A stretch of DNA of 64,000 nucleotides from the NCBI GenBank assembly GCA_014706295.1, contig JACSVZ010000022.1:11860830-11924829 (forward strand), read 5' to 3'. Each line of letters starts with the position of its first letter. Position 1 is the first letter of the stretch. The notes below the pieces were generated by a model that saw only the letters and a list, made by a program, of their open reading frames with translations, did no database searches and had not been told where the DNA came from. Both the position numbers and the translations under genes were made by a program. Source of the DNA: Lycocorax pyrrhopterus obiensis. Taxonomy: Eukaryota; Chordata; Aves; Passeriformes; Paradisaeidae. Of the stretch, positions 59,891 through 64,000 are shown one piece after another.

Positions 59891-62089
59891 CTGGGAAACC
59901 GGGTGCAGGCTCTGCTTGCACTGAGGGCTGTGGGAGGGGGGTCTGGCTGTGAATGGGCCCTGGAAGCTGGGGAAGGGGGTGCGAGGGCTGAAGACATCCC
60001 TGACTGATGCTGCCTGCCCCCCCACCAAGGTCCCCAACAATTCCTTTCCCCCCATCCTCATCCCGCTGGTTTTGCTTTCCCCTGCACCCCCCCTCTCAAC
60101 CCAGCTGTAATGTTCATCCTGGGTGGGGAGGTGCAGAGGGTGATGCTCAGGGCTCCCCCCATCTCTTGGCACAACCTTTGACCCCCCAGGCCTAGTGCCC
60201 CTGCCCTGCTCCCCACCATCTGCTCAGAGCACCCCAGAGCCAAGCACGGATCTGCCTCGTGGGGGGAAAACGGGGACAAATTCCCCCATGGCTCTGGTGG
60301 GCACAGCCACGGCCCCTCTCCCATGCGTGTGACGCTGCCTATGTGTCGGGGCAGCTTTGCAGCTCCTTCCTCATGGATATGCTGAGTGCACCGGGGTTTA
60401 TTTATATATTTATATAACACGTATATGGTGGGGTGGCACATGTCTCTGTATGGCCAGGCTGCGTGTGAGCTGATGCTGTAACGCCCTGCGTGCTCCACAT
60501 CCCCCCAGCCATGTCTGTACAGCCTGCATGGCTCGCTCAGAGCCTGCAGGACACATTTACTTCATGGAGATATTTTTGCAGAATGTGTCTGTAAAATCCC
60601 TACAGCTCCCGTGGGCTCCGAGCCGGGCCGGCTGTGCTGCTGTCCATCTGTCCAGACACAAGGACACGTCTTGCCTGCAGAAGTGTTGTTTTCCCATTCC
60701 ATGCCTGAATTCTGGTGTTGTTCCCTCGGCTTCCCCTGCAGAAGTTGAGCAGCGCTTTCAGCTCGGTCATTCCTCCACTCGGGAGTGGTGACTGAGCTGG
60801 GGCTGAGCCAAGGCTGAGCTGGAGGCCCCCACGCAGTGGGGCTGGAGCATCCCTGCGCCCCCTCCCTCTAACCCCACACCCCTTCCCGCAGGTATCTTCA
60901 ATACTCAGTGTCTGGGAGAGCAGCCTGACATTAGGGAGTGCCCCCAGGTAGAGTATGGAAGAGCTTTTTTCTAGGAAAAAAAGGGAAAAAAGGAAAAAAA
61001 AGGAAACACACCAAATTTCTGATTGGTTTTTTTTGCTCTTGGAAAATGTGTTTATCCTGAGCCATCCCCAGGAATGTGGTCATGGCTATGAGGGCTTTGA
61101 AGAGATTGTTTTACCCTAAGGATTGGCACTGTGGGTTTCCCCCCTCCCTTACCGAATCAGACCATCTGAAGCAAAGGTCCCAGTGAAGGGGACGGGCACC
61201 TTCCCGTGCCTGATGCCTCTCTCCAGGCAACTGCCGAGGGGACAAATACCCATTAGTGCGTTACTGAGCATCCCTGTCTTCCCCTTTCCCCCTTCCTTTA
61301 TCTACCAAAAGCGCTTAGAGATGGAAAAATGATCTGCCGCCCACCTCAAGTTTCACCTCTCCTTATATATTTGCCCTAAAAATACGAGCCCCTACTGGAG
61401 GTAGGAGCCTGTTTGATCCGAGAGAGCTTCCCAAACACGTTCAGCTCGTGTGAGCAGCCCGGCAGCGGCTCCCGGCACTGCTGCGAGCCGCTGCAGCAGC
61501 CCCTGAGCCGCGGCATCCCGAGCTGGGGCCGCGGTGGAGAAAAGCCAGTGCAGGTACCGGGGGATACCAGCCCGGCAGACATCTCTGCCTGGCATTCCTC
61601 TGTGACGAGCGTGACAATCGCTGAATGAAAGGAAGGCACCTCACAGTTGATTACGACAGAGTAAAACTCCTGCATCTCTGCTGCTGCAGCGTCACCTCCG
61701 TGTTTTCTCCAGCGGAGTTTTAGGCGGTGGCAAACATACATTTTGTGTGCATTGAACTGCTGCTTTGGTGCTGTCTCGAACCATCAGCTTTGTCTGTTTG
61801 GGGTTCTGGGTAGAGGGGTTCATCTCGGGGGTTGGTTGTGCTGAGTTGGATGCTGTAGTTTCCAGAGGGAAAAGTGTGCACGTAAACACAAGCCCTGGTG
61901 CTGCAGGAGGGGTGCTGGGACGCCGGGGGATACTCGGGTTTGGGGGTTTGCCAGTCCTGCTCCCCCCGTGAAATGTGCTGATAATCTCACATTAATGCCG
62001 AGGTCTGAGGCAGAGAAATATTGCAAAATAGTTCTTTGCACGGGGAGAATTCGTATAATGGGAAATGCAAACCCCAGTGTTCCTCCTTC
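59891..62089. other. Non-coding sequence, no gene seen
   Basis: Ordinary G+C-rich sequence with A-rich tracts near 60975-61005. The open frames lack domains and overlap one another. Confidence 0.45.
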
Positions 62090-62420
62090 AGACAAAACAA
62101 GACCATATTTAACAATGCCTTGTTAAAAAAAAAGAGGAAATCTATTAATGTAATAACTAAATTGCTATTATAGGCATCAAAGCACCCTGATGCTTTGAGG
62201 TAACTTTATTTCCATCAGTCTTTTTAAAGAGCACAAAACTAAAAAAATAATAAAATCCCCCACCATCCCGCCTCACCCAAACGCTGCCATTTTACTCATT
62301 AATTTTGTAATTAATCAGTTAAGAAGTTCTGACTTATTGGATTAAAGGGACCGGGAAATGCAATTCCGCCCAGCCTCATTTTAATAGGCGATTGTGAAAT
62401 TGCTCTTTTGAGTCTCTGCC
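62090..62420. promoter_or_regulatory. Candidate conserved non-coding element, AT-rich
   Basis: An AT-rich island beside a CpG-rich block. It carries a perfect 8-bp inverted repeat TCAAAGCA / TGCTTTGA (62177-62184 and 62191-62198) that forms two convergent TCF/LEF-type words, and a cluster of TAATTA-type homeodomain words at about 62296-62320. Confidence 0.3.
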
Positions 62421-62720
62421 TCAGCTCTGCGCCGGGGTGAGGGGGCGGCGGCCGCGGGAGCCCCGGGGCCGGGGGACCCTCGGGGGCACCGGCGGCTGCG
62501 CCCCCCGCTCCCGGTTCCGGGGAGCGCTCGGGGCGGGCCCAGGGAAGCCGCTTTCTCCCCTTTGCAGCCGGGGAACAGCAGCGCCGGGTGGGCACAGGGG
62601 GTTCTCCTGTCCCCGCGGTGCCCAGGGGCTGCGGGCATCCCTCCCTGCCCTCCGCGGCCGCCTGCGGGCACAGGGCGCGTCTCTGCCCCTCTGCTCCCAC
62701 AGCCGGCCCCGGACAGGCCC
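62421..62720. promoter_or_regulatory. CpG-rich block
   Basis: About 300 bp dense in CG, without a recognisable exon. It resembles the other small CpG islands of this locus. Confidence 0.45.
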
Positions 62721-62764
62721 AAAAGGCAGGGACAGACACACTGTAGCCCCCCTCAGCTTCCCCC

Positions 62765-62905
62765 GCGCCTGTCTCTACTCTCCCTGCCTTGCCTGTCCCT
62801 GCCCTGCCCTTGCTCTGCCGGTTTGTGTCCTTGTCCTGCCTGTGCCTGCCTTGCCCTGGCTGTCCCACCCTGCACCTGCCCTGCCCGGCCCTGTCCCCTC
62901 CCTAA
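62765..62905. repeat. CCTG/CCTTGCC-type degenerate minisatellite
   Basis: About 140 bp of repeating cctgcc, cttgcc and cctgtc words on the plus strand. The pattern gives Cys/Pro/Leu-rich spurious frames. Confidence 0.7.
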
Positions 62906-64000
62906 CTCTCGGAGCTCCCCCCAGCCAGTGGCCCCTGTCCTGGCTCCCGGGGCAGCGGGGACAGCAGTAGGTGGATTTGGAAGGAGATCGGGCGCAGTTT
63001 GGGAGGGATAAACTGCAGAGCCCACGCAGCCATCGAGCACTTGGGGGTGGCTTTCGAGGGGCCCCGGCCTCTCCCCGTCACCCATCAAAGGGCACTTGGT
63101 TTTTTTCCTTAAATGGAGCCCTGAGCGGATCTGGCTGGTGTGTCCCCAGAGTGACAGCCCCGGGTGTCACAGCCAGTGGCCCGGTGACCTGCTCCCGGCT
63201 CTCTCCTCCACGGACGCTCCGGGTTTGTCCTTCCCGCGGACACCCGCGCTGTCACAGCGGGCAGGGCGGTGCAGGGAGAGCTGCAGCCCCGGCTGCCTGT
63301 GAGCGCCTGCCCAGCCGTGCGGACCGAGCCCCGGGCAGAGGCAGGAGCCAAAGGAAACAGCCGGGGATTACATTTTTTTAATTTTAATTTTTTTTTTTAC
63401 AACATACGCTTTGCAATTAGACACGTCCAATGGATTATTTCTCTATCTCTGCCTTTGATCTTTTCAAAACTAGACAGCTTTATAAATACCATCCCTCTGT
63501 TTTCAGCCATTTTGCAGTTCTTGTACAATTAATGTGCCACGGCGATCCACTTCTTTTCTTCTTCTTCTTCCAGTTCTTCCCAGAGCAAACAGGCACTCCT
63601 GTCCACACTGTCCCAGTGAGATTCATTTCTTCTCCCTCCTTGTGTCATCACCAACACCCTAGAATAAAAGAATAAAAATTTTGCTGGAAAATTTTGATGA
63701 AATCGGGGATGAGGTGTAAACCCACTGCCCCGACCCTACTACACAAGGTCTGTTACTATTATTAATTTGTAAACACCACAAAACTTACATACATAAATGC
63801 ATGATTTAAGCTAATTATTTACTAAAGACTTTTTTTTAGCAGTGCAGCAAATCTCTGGAGTTTCTGCATTTGCTTTGCACTTAAAAGAAGTTGGTGCAAA
63901 TGAAATCAGCACATTAAAGTGCATCTTTCATTAGAGGACAGGGAGCAGGGAGGAAATCTGTCCCACCTGTCTCCATGCCATCTACCAGGTGACCTTGGAG
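62906..64000. other. Non-coding sequence to the right edge
   Basis: No gene recognised. AT-rich sequence from about 63370 to the edge with T-rich runs (63373-63400) and many ATTA words. BHLHE23 is the next gene expected from human synteny but is not visible here. Confidence 0.45.

Noticed and set aside
50200..64000. HAR1 / HAR1A orthologue, expected somewhere beyond MIR124-3
   Set aside because: I looked for its characteristic conserved words on both strands and found no match; it probably lies beyond the right edge.
1..64000. CRISPR array, prokaryotic operon, defence or phage system
   Set aside because: The sequence is vertebrate nuclear DNA with spliced genes and CR1 repeats; no direct-repeat/spacer array or bacterial gene was seen.

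Overview
This is a 64 kb piece of a bird nuclear genome. Three things show this: several truncated CR1 LINE copies of the avian type, GT-AG introns with vertebrate-style coding exons, and a gene order (BIRC7, YTHDF1, MIR124-3) matching the human chromosome 20q13.33 cluster. In my recollection that cluster maps to chicken chromosome 20. The species cannot be fixed from the sequence alone.

Layout. Bases 1-2400 are intergenic and hold one CR1 copy and a pentanucleotide repeat. Bases 2404-10426 carry BIRC7 (livin-type inhibitor of apoptosis) on the minus strand. I could join seven certain coding exons without a frame break (411 residues: BIR, BIR, UBA, RING), plus a likely first exon next to a TATA/CCAAT promoter. 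Bases 10.5-18 kb separate the two genes. They contain five CR1 copies, one inserted inside another, crowding up to the next promoter, and a few exon-like stretches of unknown status. Bases 18-33.6 kb carry YTHDF1 on the plus strand, starting in a CpG island. Its five coding exons encode a 561-residue m6A reader with an intact YTH domain.

Bases 33.6-49.7 kb hold no gene I can recognise. At 50.1 kb lies a perfect mir-124 hairpin on the minus strand, MIR124-3 by synteny, inside a large CpG island. A long (TAA)n microsatellite lies about 450 bp upstream in the direction of transcription. From 51 to 64 kb there is no recognisable protein gene. The stretch alternates CpG-rich blocks with AT-rich islands dense in homeodomain, E-box, CRE, MEF2 and TCF/LEF-like words. 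This looks like the regulatory landscape of a neural developmental locus (miR-124-3 and probably BHLHE23 beyond the right edge).

The three genes are not an operon. YTHDF1 has a housekeeping-type CpG promoter, BIRC7 a TATA promoter that suggests restricted expression, and MIR124-3 is a neuronal microRNA. I found no prokaryotic-style system, CRISPR array or intact mobile element. The observations most worth checking are the BIRC7 first exon and N-terminus, an overlapping upstream ORF at the YTHDF1 start, the (TAA)n tract in the presumed miR-124-3 primary transcript, and the candidate conserved elements right of 51.8 kb.
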